From Beta vulgaris subsp. vulgaris (taxonomy: Eukaryota > Streptophyta > Magnoliopsida > Caryophyllales > Amaranthaceae), in contig NC_079202.1 in assembly GCF_026745355.1 (NCBI RefSeq), positions 10,279,487 to 10,343,486 on the forward strand: DNA of 64,000 nt, read 5' to 3'. Numbering within the stretch: the stretch's first letter is position 1; each line of letters starts with the position of its first letter. Below, piece by piece: positions 31,711 through 42,563 of this stretch. Made by a program: the position numbers and the translations under genes. The notes beneath the pieces were generated by a model that saw only the letters and a program-made list of their open reading frames with translations, was not told the DNA's origin and ran no database searches.

Positions 31711-34700
31711 GGTGCCTACTGAATTGTTCTTCAATCGCTTTCCTACGGTGTTATCTTTGTCTAGAAGTGACCGGCTCAAGGTAGCATTGCCACTTTCATC
31801 TTTCAAATTCTACAAGTTGCTTTTGATTTGTCTTTGTTTTTACTTTCATGTAATTATCATGTAAATTTCTTTACATTTCTGACTGTGGGCGTAATGCTCT
31901 TCTCTTTAGTACTTTAATATATCTATTAATAAATTCCAAAGTCTAGTCCCACTGAAACTAGTTGGATTAAACCTGAGTGAAAAAGTCTGTATTAGCCTTT
32001 AAACTTAAATGATCAAATATTAAGAAAAATTGGATTTGTGGACTCTGATAAGAAATTTGTTCTACTTGTATATACATTACTTCAATCTTGAAGTATACAT
32101 CCCCTTTTATGGTATGTCATTTTTTTTTTCCTGAAGTTATATCCCCACCCACCTCTTCACTTTGATCTTTTATCTCATTGCCAAAGTTTATGGAACAATC
32201 AAGGCATGTGTGAGGGTTCAAAAGAAGGAGGATGTTAAAAACGGGCAAGGATGTCAAATTGATGCAAGCAATGTGCAAAATGCTTTATGTATGATACGCG
32301 TTTTTGGGGAGAGGGGAAGGAGAGAGATGAACGTGTAAAAATGTAACGTGGTAGTGATGGACTTCCAGCCCACATGCCCTCTTCAAATAATGCAACTTTG
32401 GTGGCATTAGGTGATAACAACAAGCTCTATTTGCTTATTTTCTTGGTTCTTTCTATATCTACTCCTATGTTCCAATCAAGAAAATTAAAGGGAATTTATG
32501 ATTATTGTTGTTCAAACTTCAAACCAGAGCACTAGGGGTATTGTGTTTTGTGTTTGTCTAGATAGAGAGAGAGAGTCCCACACTCACTGTCTCACATTTA
32601 ATTTTTGACATAGGTAAAAAGATATGAAATATTGAGTCCAAAGTTAGTTCAAACTTTCTCCAGCAGAGCCAATCCAACTATTTTGAATAGGATAAAGACT
32701 CTAGCCAACCACTTACACCTCTTCGAGGATAACGCGAGACAGTTATTTCCAGGCAGTATATGCATTTGAGGTCGGAGCTCCTGTATGATTTCTTAATGCT
32801 AAATCAGTATTTAGGTGTGACCTGCATCAATATCTATAACCTGCTAAAACCAGTAAGACTACTATGTAGTTTTTGTACCCAATAAGTCTCTTGAATGTAT
32901 AACTGAGTTGTGGGCTTTTATAGGACAATGCTTTTGGTCCCTCAATTTTCCCCTGTGGAGTTTCTCGTATATGATGTTTTCAACATCTCTTAACTGGTAC
33001 TTTACGACCACGTGTATTTTCCCTTTCTGGAAAAGGAGCCGGAAACAAATTAGATCTACTTTTATTCTGCAAACGCTTTAATATGTTTTGTGTCTCAGTG
33101 AGCTGGATACGATTTCTGCTTGTGTTACAAATAATAAGTACTTGATATCTTTGTTTGGCTATGAATCACATGTTCTTTACTATTTAATTCACATCAGATA
33201 TCACCTCTATACTTCCCTGTGATGATCTACCTCAACCACCTGCAAATTCCAACACCCACAAGTATACAATTCCCACAACAGCAAGTATGAAATGAAGAAA
33301 ATCAGAACACAAGTAATGAGAGGAAGGTGATGATTCAGATTGATAGCAAAAAGGTAACTACAGTTTTGGTGAGCATTCGAGAGGCTCCCCACTCTCCCAA
33401 TTCCAAATCCCACTTAATGATTAGCTACTATCATGCTACTACACCAGCCTTCACTCTCCTTTTATTCTTCTTTCCCTCTGTACATTCACTCATTCTGTTA
33501 TAACCAATTCTGCCACGTAATATTCTTTCTGCCCCCTTCCTTAGAAATTACTGCTTTGCCCTTCTCTTGTAAGTGAGTAACCCAGGTCTCTTAAGTCGGT
33601 GCATGACAATACCTGCCCCCCAAAGTTTCACCTTGTCCTCAAGGTGGAAGGAAGGAAAACGCAGATGAAGTGAGTGCATATCCTCCCAAGTGGCCTCAAA
33701 AAGAGGTAACCCCTGCCACTTGATCAAAACCTCCACTTGTGAATGCTGGCCCTGCTGAATCTTCCTCACATCTAATAACTCCTCCGGGTCTCCAATGAAC
33801 TCCAAGTCAGCACTAATGTGGGGTGGAATAGTGGGGGACACTGGAGCACTGCCTACCATCTTCTTGAGCTGCGAAACGTGGAAAACTGGGTGTATTTTGC
33901 TTGTGGATGGCAGCTGTAGCTTGTAGGCCGTAGGGCCAATGCGTTGAGTTACTTCGAAGGGACCATAGAAACGTGGTGCCAACTTCTCAAAGGATCGCTT
34001 GGCTAGGGATTTCTGCCGATATGGCTGCAGCTTTAGGAACACCCAATCTCCCACTTGGTACTCCACTTCAGTGCGGTTCTTGTCTGCAAAATATTTCATG
34101 CGCTGTTGAGCTCGCATGAGGTTGACTTGTAAATCATCCAACATGGCATCCCTATCCTGCAGCATTGCCTCAAGGCTACCCACCGGAGTGCTACCCTTAG
34201 GAGACCTCATGATATGGGGGCGGATCACGGCCATAAACCACCTTGAATGGAGACATCTTGGTGGAGGTATGAGTAGAAGTGTTATAGGAGAATTCAGCCC
34301 ATGGTAGCCATCTCGCCCAGCCCTTAGGATGCCCCCCTACAAAGCAACGAAGATATGTCTCCAGATTCCGGTTAACAATCTCTGTTTGACCATCAGTTTG
34401 AGGATGGTACGCGGTGCTCTTCTTCAAAGTGGTTCCATGAAGGCGAAACAACTCCTTCCAAAAAATACTCAGAAATATGCGATCCCTGTCAGATACAATA
34501 GAAGATGGAAACCCATGTAAACGCACCACTTCTGCAATGAACACCTCTGCCACATTGAGTGCTGAAAACGGATGACGGAGAGTGAGAAAATGAGCGTACT
34601 TAGACAACCTGTCTACCACCACCAAAATGGTGTCCACCCCTTTCGACACCGGTAGCCCCTCGATAAAATCCATAGAAAGATCCTCCCAGATACGTGATGG

Positions 34701-37700
34701 AATTGGCAAGGGCTGAAGTAACCCCCCTGGGTGCTGTTGGGAGCTTTTCTGTTGCTGGCAGGTAGAGCAACGTCGGACATACCGCACTACCTCTTGGCGC
34801 ATACCCTTCCAATACCATTCCGAGGCTAACCGCAAATACGTCTTTAATTCTCCAGCATGGCCCCCCATAGGTGAATCATGATACTCCCTTAATAAAATTG
34901 GAATGACGAATGAAGCAGGAGGAATTACATACCTGCCTTTGAATAGTAACTTACCCTCCACTAGGGAGAAATGTGGCACTTCTCTGCCCTGCTGCAACTC
35001 GTTTTTAATCTGGGTCAGAAAGGAATCCGTAGCCACTTCTTCCTCCAACTTCTTCCAATCCACCGCAAGCCCAGCTACCATCGCTCCTAACACAACCTTC
35101 CCTACTGTTTTTCGAGACAGGGCATCGGCCACCTTATTAGAGCTGCCGGGTTTGTACTGTACCTCAAAATCATACCCCATTAACTTACTCATCCACTTCT
35201 GAAATTCAGCACCTATCTCTCTTTGTTGCGTAATGTAACGTAGGCTTTGTTGATCCGTCCTCACCACAAAATGTCGCCCCAAGAGGTAATACCTCCACTT
35301 TTGTACTGCAAAACAGATGGCCATCAATTCTTTTTCATACACCGATTTTTGTTGTGCCCTAACTCCCAATAGTTTGCTATAAAAAGCAATAGGTCTATCC
35401 CCCTGCATTAAAACCGCACCCATTCCGTAACCGGAAGCATCCGTTTCCACTACAAAAGGAAACTGAAAGTTCGGCATAGCGAGCACTGGAGCTGTTACCA
35501 TGGCTGTCTTCAAGCACTCAAAGGCCTCAGTAGCTGCCTCAGACCACTTGAAATTATCTTTTTTCAGTTGCTCTGTCATGGGTCGCGCAATGTGGGCATA
35601 ATTGAGTATAAACTTGCGGTAGTACCCCGTTAACCCCAGGAATCCTCTCAACTCCCTGAGATTTTTGGGAATTTCCCACTCCACAATAGCTCGGATTTTA
35701 TCCCCATCCATAGCCACCCCATTCTCCGATATCACATGCCCCAAATATGCTACTTCTCCCTTCCCAAACTCACACTTCTTCTTGTTCACAAACAAGGAAT
35801 TTTTCTCCAGAATCCTCAATACCAATCCCAAATGTTGCACATGCTCCTCTTTACTCCGGCTATATATAAGTATATCATCAAAGAATACTAAAACAAAACG
35901 GCGTAAATACGGGCGAAATACCTCATTCATCAAGGATTGAAAGGTTGCCGGCGCGTTTGTAAGCCCAAATGGCATGACAAGAAACTCATAGTGCCCCTCA
36001 TGAGTTCGAAACGCTGTTTTGTGGGTGTCTTCCGGCCTCACTAAAATTTGATGATACCCGGCCCTTAAATCCAACTTTGAGAAAATTGTTGCTCCATGCA
36101 ACTCATCCAACAGCTCGTCTATCACCGGAATAGGGTACTTATCAGCCACCGTTTCCTTATTCAAAGCTCGGTAGTCAACACAAAAACGCCATGACCCATC
36201 CTTCTTCTTGACTAGAATGACCGGGCTCGAAAAGGGACTTGTAGACGGCTGTATAAGTCCTGCTGCCAGCATTTCTTTGATCAGCCTTTCAATTCCGTCT
36301 TTCTGAAATTGAGGGTAGCGGTATGGTCTAACTCCCACTGGGTTGCTCCCTTCTTTAAGCACAATCGCATGTTCGTGTCCTCTTCTTGGAGGCAATCCCA
36401 CAGGAGGCTCAAAGATACTTGCCATCTTTGTCAAAACTCCTTGTAAAAAATCTGGAACCTTCTGGGTCTCCTTGCTTTCGTCCTCAGTTAGGGGTCCTGT
36501 CACCTGCACATGATTTAGTTCTAACCACAAACCCCCGCCTTCTTTTCGGAGGGTCTTCATTATGGCCTTAAGCGACACCTTTGATCGTGCAAGTGAAGGA
36601 TCACCCTTCAACTTATATTTGTTCCCCCTCATTTCGAAAGCCATCTCCTGCGTCTTCCAGTTACTAACGACCGTGCCCAACGTCTCTAACCACTGCACTC
36701 CTAGAATCACGTCCGAGTTTCCCAGTCCGAGGGGTAGAAAATCTTCCTCCACCACTAAACCTCCAGGTAATTGCAACAACACACCCTTGCAAATACCCGC
36801 GCCTTTGACCGCCTGCCCATCCCCCAAGTAAACCCCAAATTCCGCGGATTCCGTTACCGGAATCGTTAACTTCTCTATAGTGGTAAGTGAGAGAAAGTTG
36901 TGGGTGGCCCCCGGGTCTACCATGACAATAACTTCTTGCCCTCCGATTTTCCCAACTAGCTTCATAGTCTTGGGATTTGATAGCCCTACCACTGAGTTTA
37001 ATGACACTTCTAAAGGCATCTCCTCCGTTGGTGAGGACGGAATTTCGCTTACACTCCCGTCGACTTCAGCGTCATCCTCCTCTCGTTCTTCCATGAAAAG
37101 CACGCTCAACTCTTTCCTTGGGCATCTATGGCCCACTCCCCATTTTTCATCACACTTAAAACAAAGCCCTTTGGCTCTTTTTTCTTGTAGCTCCTTCTCT
37201 GTTAATCTCCTCATTTCTCCAGGTCCTCTACTAACTTGACTCATGGGTTTCACGTTATTAACAGAGAGTTGAGAGGCATTAGAGTTAGAGGCCCAACTCT
37301 TTAGGTTAGCAGCTGTTCCCCCAGATGGCCCATAATAAGAAGATACCTGAGAACTTGGTCCTCGGTTATAAATTGAAAACGGCCCAGTTCGAGGCCCAAT
37401 CTTCTTAGCCCCATGGACTCTATTTCTCTCTTCCAGCTTCAATGCCAACTCCATGGCCTGATCTAAGTTATATGGATTTAAAACCCGGATCTCACTCTGT
37501 AACTCAGCATTCAACCCATGTATGAACTTACCCATCAAAATCTCTTCCGGAATTCCTTCTAGCGGTGCCGCAGTTTCTATGAACCGCCTCCGATAATCCC
37601 AAACCGTGGTGGTTTGGGTGGTGGCCAGCCACTGTTCATGTAACGAGCCGGCGTTGAGGGGTCGGAATTGACTCAACACGAACTTCTTTAGGTTCTCCCA

Positions 37701-40700
37701 TGACCGGAAGGGTCGCCGCTTGTTCTCCCATTGATACCACCGTAACGCGTCTCCCTCCATGGCAACCACCGCCGCCTCGAGTTTCTCCCCCTCCACTAAT
37801 CCATAAAAGTCGAAAAATCTTTCCCCTCTCAAAATCCAGCCATCCGGGTCGGACCCATCAAACATAGGCATGTCCAACTTTCGGTGTTTCCAGTTACCTC
37901 CGGTTCCGATTCCACCGCCTCTCCCTCTGTTTCCTCCTCGCCATCCGTCATCTCCACCCCCATCAAAGACCTCATTCTCGCTCCTGCGGTTCATTCCTCC
38001 ACGCACATCTCCACCGTCGCCTTCTCCACCAAGGTCGATTCTCCTAGTCGGATCTGTACGGATTTGTTCCAGCGCCACCCTAACTTCCGCTTGGAACTTG
38101 TTTTGTTCCACCCTAGCCACCTCCAACAGTCCCTCCAAGTTTTCCCTCGTTCGATCTATCCTCCCTTCTAACCCGAAGTTCGCAACCTCCAGATCTTCCT
38201 TACTTCTCCTCAGCACCTCTTCCATCCGCTGCGATATCTGCTCAGCGATGGTTAGCTTCGCCGCCTCCATAGCCGCTCCCACAGATGTGGATATTTGTTC
38301 GGCGATGGAGTTTTGCAAATGGGTCAACTGTGTCTCCAAGACATCCAGCCTCTGGTTCGATGTCGGAGGTGCCATTTCTCCTCCCCGGCGCGACCGCTCT
38401 GATACCAACTGTGATGATCTACCTCAACCACCTGCAAATTCCAACACCCACAAGTATACAATTCCCACAACAGCAAGTATGAAATGAAGAAAATAAGAAC
38501 ACAAGTAATGAGAGGAAGGTGATGATTCAGATTGATAGCAAAAAGGTAACTACAGTTTTGGTGAGCATTCGAGAGGCTCCCCACTCTCCCAATTCCAAAT
38601 CCCACTTAATGATTAGCTACCTATCACCCAGCCTTCACTCTCCTTTTATTCTTCTTTCCCTCTGTACATTCACTCATTCTGTTATAACCAATTCTGCCAC
38701 GTAATATTCTTTCTGCCCCCTTCCTTAGAAATTACTGCTTTGCCCTTCTCTTGTAAGTGAGTAACCCAGGTCTCTTAAGTCGGTGCATGACATTCCCCCT
38801 ATAGCAGCACGACTCCTTCACCATGAAGTGGTGGGTTTCATCTTTTTATCCATCTTTACATAAATTGTAATATATCTGAGCAGATTAAGGTGATTCCTAT
38901 ACTTGGGCGTAGGCTACCTCCCCTCACAGTGAAAAGCATACAAGCAAGGAAATTCGATTCGGAAATTGCTCTTACATTTGAAAATCAGGTGTTCAATAAA
39001 TTTGGCTTATGTTATCAGATTTCAGCATTATTCTTCCTCCGTTTCATATTACTCGCTACACTTCTCAATTCATGGACTCCTAGGCAATTTTTGGAGAAGA
39101 GAGAGGTAGAGAGTAAAAAGAAAAGGGACCCATGTGGGAGGAGAGAGATAGAAAGAGTTTATTGCCCAAAAAGGAAGTGTACCAAGTAATATGAAACTTC
39201 CCACAATGGAAAGTGTAGTGAGTATTTTGAAACGGAGGAAGTATCTACATTTTTTTTCTAGTTGGAATTTCTTCATCGACTAGTAACTGATGTGCCTATA
39301 ACTATTGTATTAGGATTTAAAATATGATGGTGAATTTCATGGATTAGATGCTTTTCCAAAAGATTTTGATGTCGGAAAGTACATCTTTGATTTCAAGGTG
39401 TCATTCTTTTATACTTTTAGCTAATTAGTTACATCTTTCATTGGGCTAGTGCAGAGATTGACCATTATTGTTTTTCTTTTTCTTTATTTTTTTGCTGGAC
39501 TTGGGGTTAGGTTGTTCTCAATTATTCAGATGATATGGGTAGATATAAACAGGTAGGACGAAGTCGGTTCGAAGTTTATGTCACAGGAGAAATCAAAGTT
39601 GAAAATGTTGAAATAGCAATCCTTGATACTGATCTTGGCAATGTTGAGCCTCCTAAAAAGTAAGTATAAAACAAAATTTGTGAAACTTGTGATAATTCTT
39701 ATTTGTCACTTTTTGTTTTTTTATAGGATTTAAGTGTCACTTTAGTCCCAAGCTTGCTATTTATAATTTCTTTTGTTGATATCTCATTGTTCCTCATCAG
39801 TCATCCACCCTCTGTATTTCTAAGAATGATGTTTAGAGATCATTTAGTAGTATTAACTATCTTCCTTGTTCTGTTCTCCAAACATTGATTACGATATTGA
39901 ACCAATGTTTTCTTATTTTGACTATTGGTGAACTTATAAAATTCGAAGATGTAACTGTTATATATATGGTCATACTTATATCTTACTTTGTACAATCTGT
40001 TCACTAGTCAATAAGTCTAGTGTATGTTATATGTTTAATATTCTCCTTGTGTTTATCCACTCGCATTACATCTTCGGATATAACTCGTCATATTTGCTGG
40101 GAAATGGATGGAAAATGCTTTAATTGTTTATTTTTCACCAGTGATTAAGTATTAAATGTTGAAAGATGAAATTGCAGGTTAAATTTGTCTGCAGAAAGTT
40201 CAGTGTCCTTGTTAGCAAATCATCTCCAGAAGCTGCGTCTCTCTTTTCAGCTGGTCTCACCTCTTGGGAATGCATTTGAACCTAATCAGGTTTTGAATAT
40301 GTTTTTTTTTTTACTTTATAGAATGCATCATTTTTTTTTTTGTTTGCTAATGGAGATAGCAGCAGGTATTGTTGAAGTTGAGACATGAGACAAATATTGA
40401 ACACGTATTTTTAGTTGGGAACTCAGGAAAAGAGTTTGAAATAATATTGGTATGTTTTTTTTACTGCTTTAGGCATATCATGTCATCTGCAAGTCTCTTT
40501 ATCTTCTGCATAAGATCACAAAAATTTGTATTTACCTAAGCTTAGGTCAGAAATAGGTAGCTACTTTTGTGAGAGATATCATGATCATCTTAAATACATG
40601 TTTCTTTGCGCAAACAATGCTCAAGATGAGCGCCGGCTAATAGTAATAGATATACACCCCTCCCAAAAGAGGAAAAAAAAGGAAAAACAAATGCTCTTAT

Positions 40701-41939
40701 GTTTCACTTTGGTGGTATTAGTTTGTGTTGATACATAATTTTTAGTTTGAACTCAGTGATCCGCTTAAGCAGTAATGACTTGTTGGTATTCTATCAGTCC
40801 ATGCTGCTTTCATAGTTTTCTTGCTACTTTATCATATGGCCAACTTGATACTGCTGCTTAGTAGTGCTTTTGTTGAACCATTGTTTGACGTTGGCTTTTG
40901 GAACTCATAAATTGTTTGCTTTGTGTTGTCATCTATTAGGCGTGGTTATGTATACTTATGTATATTGTTCTTCTTGACGAATGTTAGCTTCTGAAAGCAT
41001 CTTCTTATGATATCTAACTGTAGGATTTCCTTGGACTAATGGACAAGCTGTACTACCTTTCTGGCAAATACAATCTTCAACTAATTGTTGGAGATGCTGT
41101 CATGGTAATTATATATGACTCTTTTCATATTATATATGACTGCTTAATACTTACAATTTTATAGTCTTCTGAATTTATGCTTTCAGGAAAATTCATTCTT
41201 ATGCTCCTTGGGTCATATTGACTTGGATCTTCCAAAAGTACCGAATAAGGCAACTCGTCCACCTCCTCAGCCAACCGATCCTCTCCTGAGGTTCGCACCT
41301 AAACCAGAAATAACACACATATTCAGAGCTGCAGAAAAGTGCGCACTCATGAAACTATATCTTGCTTTCTTGGTCCTTGTCCTTGTTCCACTTGCAGGAT
41401 TCTTAATTGGGGTGAGTTGATTTTCTGAACCCTCTGTTAGTTGATGGTTATCTCAATGATATGACTTCATTGGCTAAAAAGCAAACAGTTGCTTCTATAG
41501 ATGTATGACTTGGGTGTTTGGATATGTGTTGTGTACTATACCTCTCACTTTGATTTTCATCAATTGTTGCAGTTGTGTCGTCTTGGGGTTAATCTAATGA
41601 ACTTCCCAGCATCACGAGTTGCGGCTACTTACGCTGTACTCTTTCATGTTGGCATTGCTGCTATACTTTGCTTTTATGTGCTTTTCTGGTTACAGGTATG
41701 TACTTTTCACTATTACTGATCTCTCTCTATATACATTTGTGGATCTCTGCTAAACTCTCTCCGGTTACCTAAAATTTGTGCAACTGTTTCTCTGTTCTTC
41801 TTGGGAATTTTCTTTACTTGACCCTTTGTTTTTCCTTTTGCAGTTGAACATCTTTACGATGCTGCGTATCCTGTTCTTCTTGGGAATTTTCGTGGTATAT
41901 GTTGGTCACAAGACACTATCCAAATTGAAATTCTCCTAA
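31711..41939 (+). CDS. RPN2: Ribophorin II (oligosaccharyltransferase subunit RPN2/SWP1), C-terminal exons
   Basis: Ten exons join in frame with consensus splice sites: 31711-31780, 38884-38988, 39314-39397, 39511-39659, 40178-40289, 40366-40449, 41024-41104, 41187-41411, 41573-41695 and 41844-41939 (TAA at 41937). They give about 375 residues. Recognisable parts are [60 protein letters not shown], and a C-terminal block with RAAEK and three hydrophobic helices ([54 protein letters not shown]). RPN2 is an ER-membrane subunit of the enzyme that transfers N-glycans to nascent proteins; the helices anchor it and the long N-terminus faces the lumen. Plant RPN2 is near 690 residues; the N-terminal half was not found, so this is a truncated copy or its 5' exons lie left of 28 kb or outside. 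The first exon is the least certain. The exons carry no stops. Confidence 0.85.
33213..33217. other. Target-site duplication TTCCC, left
   Basis: TTCCC precedes the LTR at 33218 and is repeated at 38793-38797 right after the other LTR. This gives the exact insertion site in the RPN2 intron. Confidence 0.95.
33218..33608 (-). repeat. 3' LTR of the chromovirus
   Basis: 391 bp, read on - from TGTCATGCACC to TGATCATCACA. Compared with the other LTR it has CTATCATGCTACTACAC where that one has CCTATCACC, and one C/A difference near 33302. Confidence 0.95.
33548..34234 (-). pseudogene. Chromovirus pol C-terminus: integrase tail and chromodomain, frame-shifted from the main ORF
   Basis: 228 codons in a frame different from the gag-pol ORF. 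The stretch [20 protein letters not shown] precedes a chromodomain with [32 protein letters not shown] and [10 protein letters not shown]. Chromodomains on integrase are thought to guide insertion by binding modified histone tails. The usual N-terminal cage aromatic is Leu here (EELL), as in plant group II chromodomains. The frame ends in the 3' LTR (stop near 33548), so the last 20 or so residues are encoded by LTR sequence. The join to the main ORF is broken at the run of five G at 34216-34220, where a length change of one base would explain the shift. Confidence 0.85.
33609..33624 (-). other. Polypurine tract of the chromovirus
   Basis: On -, ACTTTGGGGGGCAGGTAT directly precedes the 3' LTR. 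It lies inside the pol reading frame, which continues across it. Confidence 0.8.
34197..38408 (-). CDS. Chromovirus gag-pol polyprotein (gag, protease, RT, RNase H, integrase core)
   Basis: 1403 codons. The longest frame starts inside the primer site, so Met12 (codon 38373-38375, [10 protein letters not shown]) is the better start. Residue numbers are from the longest frame. 20-125: coiled-coil-like. About 178-330: gag. 416-429: zinc knuckle CX2CX7HXC. 498-500: protease motif D-P-G where D-S/T-G is usual. About 725-895: RT, active site FFDD at 842-845 and preceding [14 protein letters not shown]. About 985-1100: RNase H (ETDASG). 1177-1217: integrase HHCC. D1247, D1307 and E1343: integrase catalytic triad. 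The frame ends early at PPPYHEVS because of a one-base shift near 34218, separating it from the chromodomain ORF. Except for that shift and the protease change it looks undamaged, in keeping with a recent insertion. Confidence 0.95.
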   Translation of the reverse strand: MVSERSRRGGEMAPPTSNQRLDVLETQLTHLQNSIAEQISTSVGAAMEAAKLTIAEQISQRMEEVLRRSKEDLEVANFGLEGRIDRTRENLEGLLEVARVEQNKFQAEVRVALEQIRTDPTRRIDLGGEGDGGDVRGGMNRRSENEVFDGGGDDGWRGGNRGRGGGIGTGGNWKHRKLDMPMFDGSDPDGWILRGERFFDFYGLVEGEKLEAAVVAMEGDALRWYQWENKRRPFRSWENLKKFVLSQFRPLNAGSLHEQWLATTQTTTVWDYRRRFIETAAPLEGIPEEILMGKFIHGLNAELQSEIRVLNPYNLDQAMELALKLEERNRVHGAKKIGPRTGPFSIYNRGPSSQVSSYYGPSGGTAANLKSWASNSNASQLSVNNVKPMSQVSRGPGEMRRLTEKELQEKRAKGLCFKCDEKWGVGHRCPRKELSVLFMEEREEDDAEVDGSVSEIPSSPTEEMPLEVSLNSVVGLSNPKTMKLVGKIGGQEVIVMVDPGATHNFLSLTTIEKLTIPVTESAEFGVYLGDGQAVKGAGICKGVLLQLPGGLVVEEDFLPLGLGNSDVILGVQWLETLGTVVSNWKTQEMAFEMRGNKYKLKGDPSLARSKVSLKAIMKTLRKEGGGLWLELNHVQVTGPLTEDESKETQKVPDFLQGVLTKMASIFEPPVGLPPRRGHEHAIVLKEGSNPVGVRPYRYPQFQKDGIERLIKEMLAAGLIQPSTSPFSSPVILVKKKDGSWRFCVDYRALNKETVADKYPIPVIDELLDELHGATIFSKLDLRAGYHQILVRPEDTHKTAFRTHEGHYEFLVMPFGLTNAPATFQSLMNEVFRPYLRRFVLVFFDDILIYSRSKEEHVQHLGLVLRILEKNSLFVNKKKCEFGKGEVAYLGHVISENGVAMDGDKIRAIVEWEIPKNLRELRGFLGLTGYYRKFILNYAHIARPMTEQLKKDNFKWSEAATEAFECLKTAMVTAPVLAMPNFQFPFVVETDASGYGMGAVLMQGDRPIAFYSKLLGVRAQQKSVYEKELMAICFAVQKWRYYLLGRHFVVRTDQQSLRYITQQREIGAEFQKWMSKLMGYDFEVQYKPGSSNKVADALSRKTVGKVVLGAMVAGLAVDWKKLEEEVATDSFLTQIKNELQQGREVPHFSLVEGKLLFKGRYVIPPASFVIPILLREYHDSPMGGHAGELKTYLRLASEWYWKGMRQEVVRYVRRCSTCQQQKSSQQHPGGLLQPLPIPSRIWEDLSMDFIEGLPVSKGVDTILVVVDRLSKYAHFLTLRHPFSALNVAEVFIAEVVRLHGFPSSIVSDRDRIFLSIFWKELFRLHGTTLKKSTAYHPQTDGQTEIVNRNLETYLRCFVGGHPKGWARWLPWAEFSYNTSTHTSTKMSPFKVVYGRDPPPYHEVS
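38396..38407 (-). other. Primer binding site (initiator Met tRNA)
   Basis: On -, TGGTATCAGAGC lies three bases inside the 5' LTR. It is the standard complement to the 3' end of initiator methionine tRNA used by plant LTR elements. Confidence 0.95.
38410..38792 (-). repeat. 5' LTR of the chromovirus
   Basis: 383 bp, from TGTCATGCACC (38792 downwards) to ATCATCACA at 38410. It matches the 3' LTR almost base for base. Confidence 0.95.
38793..38797. other. Target-site duplication TTCCC, right
   Basis: Matches 33213-33217. The next RPN2 exon starts 87 bases further on, so the insertion landed close to a splice acceptor. Confidence 0.95.
39033..39241. mobile_element. Stowaway MITE in an RPN2 intron
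   Basis: CTTCCTCCGTTTCATATTAC and the inverted right end CTTCCTCCGTTTCAAAATAC. TA follows the right end; the left flank has TT where TA is expected. It lies between exons 38884-38988 and 39314-39397. Confidence 0.85.
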
Positions 41940-42213
41940 CAAGGAGCATCATTTCTTCGTGATAGGTTAAAGGTTGTTTATGCTGATTTTTGTCTAAACG
42001 ATAAGATTCGATATGGGACGACAACAATCAGATTGATATGATGTATGCTATGCAAATGCAAAAAGGGAATCAATGGGGAACGACACAAAGAAGTGTTGAT
42101 GCAGAAAAACCCCAATGAAGGTGGGTAAAAGACCGCGTGTGGAAATGAGTCCATCAATCCACTATATGCAATTGTTGCTGAGAGTGAACGACAATTAGTA
42201 CACCCTAAGATAA
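41940..42213 (+). other. RPN2 3' flank
   Basis: Non-coding sequence after the RPN2 stop, presumably the 3' UTR. No AATAAA close to the stop was identified with confidence. The copia LTR begins at 42172 or 42214; both positions start TGTT. Confidence 0.4.
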
Positions 42214-42398
42214 TTGTTCTAAGTACAAGGATTGTTTACTTGAGTAAAATAGTATACTTTATTGGAAATGTAAAGTACATGTATATCATCAAAGAGTAGC
42301 CAGTGTATTTTTTTGTGTGAAGTGTGTGTAAGAATAGTGCCTTGAATAGTGTATTGAAGGTGTTCGACAAAATGCGTAAGAGCGCAGGTTTGGCGTCT

Positions 42399-42479
42399 CG
42401 CCCGACCAGGTCGGGCGGATGTCGCGCGATCGGGCCCGCAAGGAATTTGGGAAAAGGGAAATACCGCCCGGTCGGGCGG
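42399..42479. repeat. Two GC-rich palindromes in the copia LTR
   Basis: CGCCCGACCAGGTCGGGCG (42399-42417) is a 9-bp arm palindrome with a single central base. CCGCCCGGTCGGGCGG (42464-42479) is a 7-bp arm palindrome. GCGCGATCGGGC lies between them. They stand out in otherwise AT-rich DNA. Confidence 0.85.
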
Positions 42480-42563
42480 ATTGACGTTTTTTACGGGTAA
42501 CACGTTTTCTAACGTGGATGATAAAATAGGTTATTAACCTAATCGTTTTAGACTACGAATTAA

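Larger units (their letters stand above)
33218..38792 (-). mobile_element. Nearly intact chromovirus (Ty3/gypsy) in an RPN2 intron, antisense to the gene
   Basis: 5575 bp with two near-identical LTRs, a primer site, a polypurine tract, a gag-pol ORF, a chromodomain and 5-bp duplications (TTCCC). The LTRs differ by an 8-base indel and very few substitutions, so insertion was recent. Short LTRs, small size and a C-terminal chromodomain suggest a Reina-like chromovirus; that clade call is tentative. It lies in the intron between RPN2 exons 31711-31780 and 38884-38988, in the opposite orientation, so its signals do not read in the gene's direction. Confidence 0.95.

Noticed and set aside
33207..33413. 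68-codon ORF also found at 38324-38605
   Set aside because: It lies in the two LTRs; the duplicate is explained by the LTR pair and has no domain.
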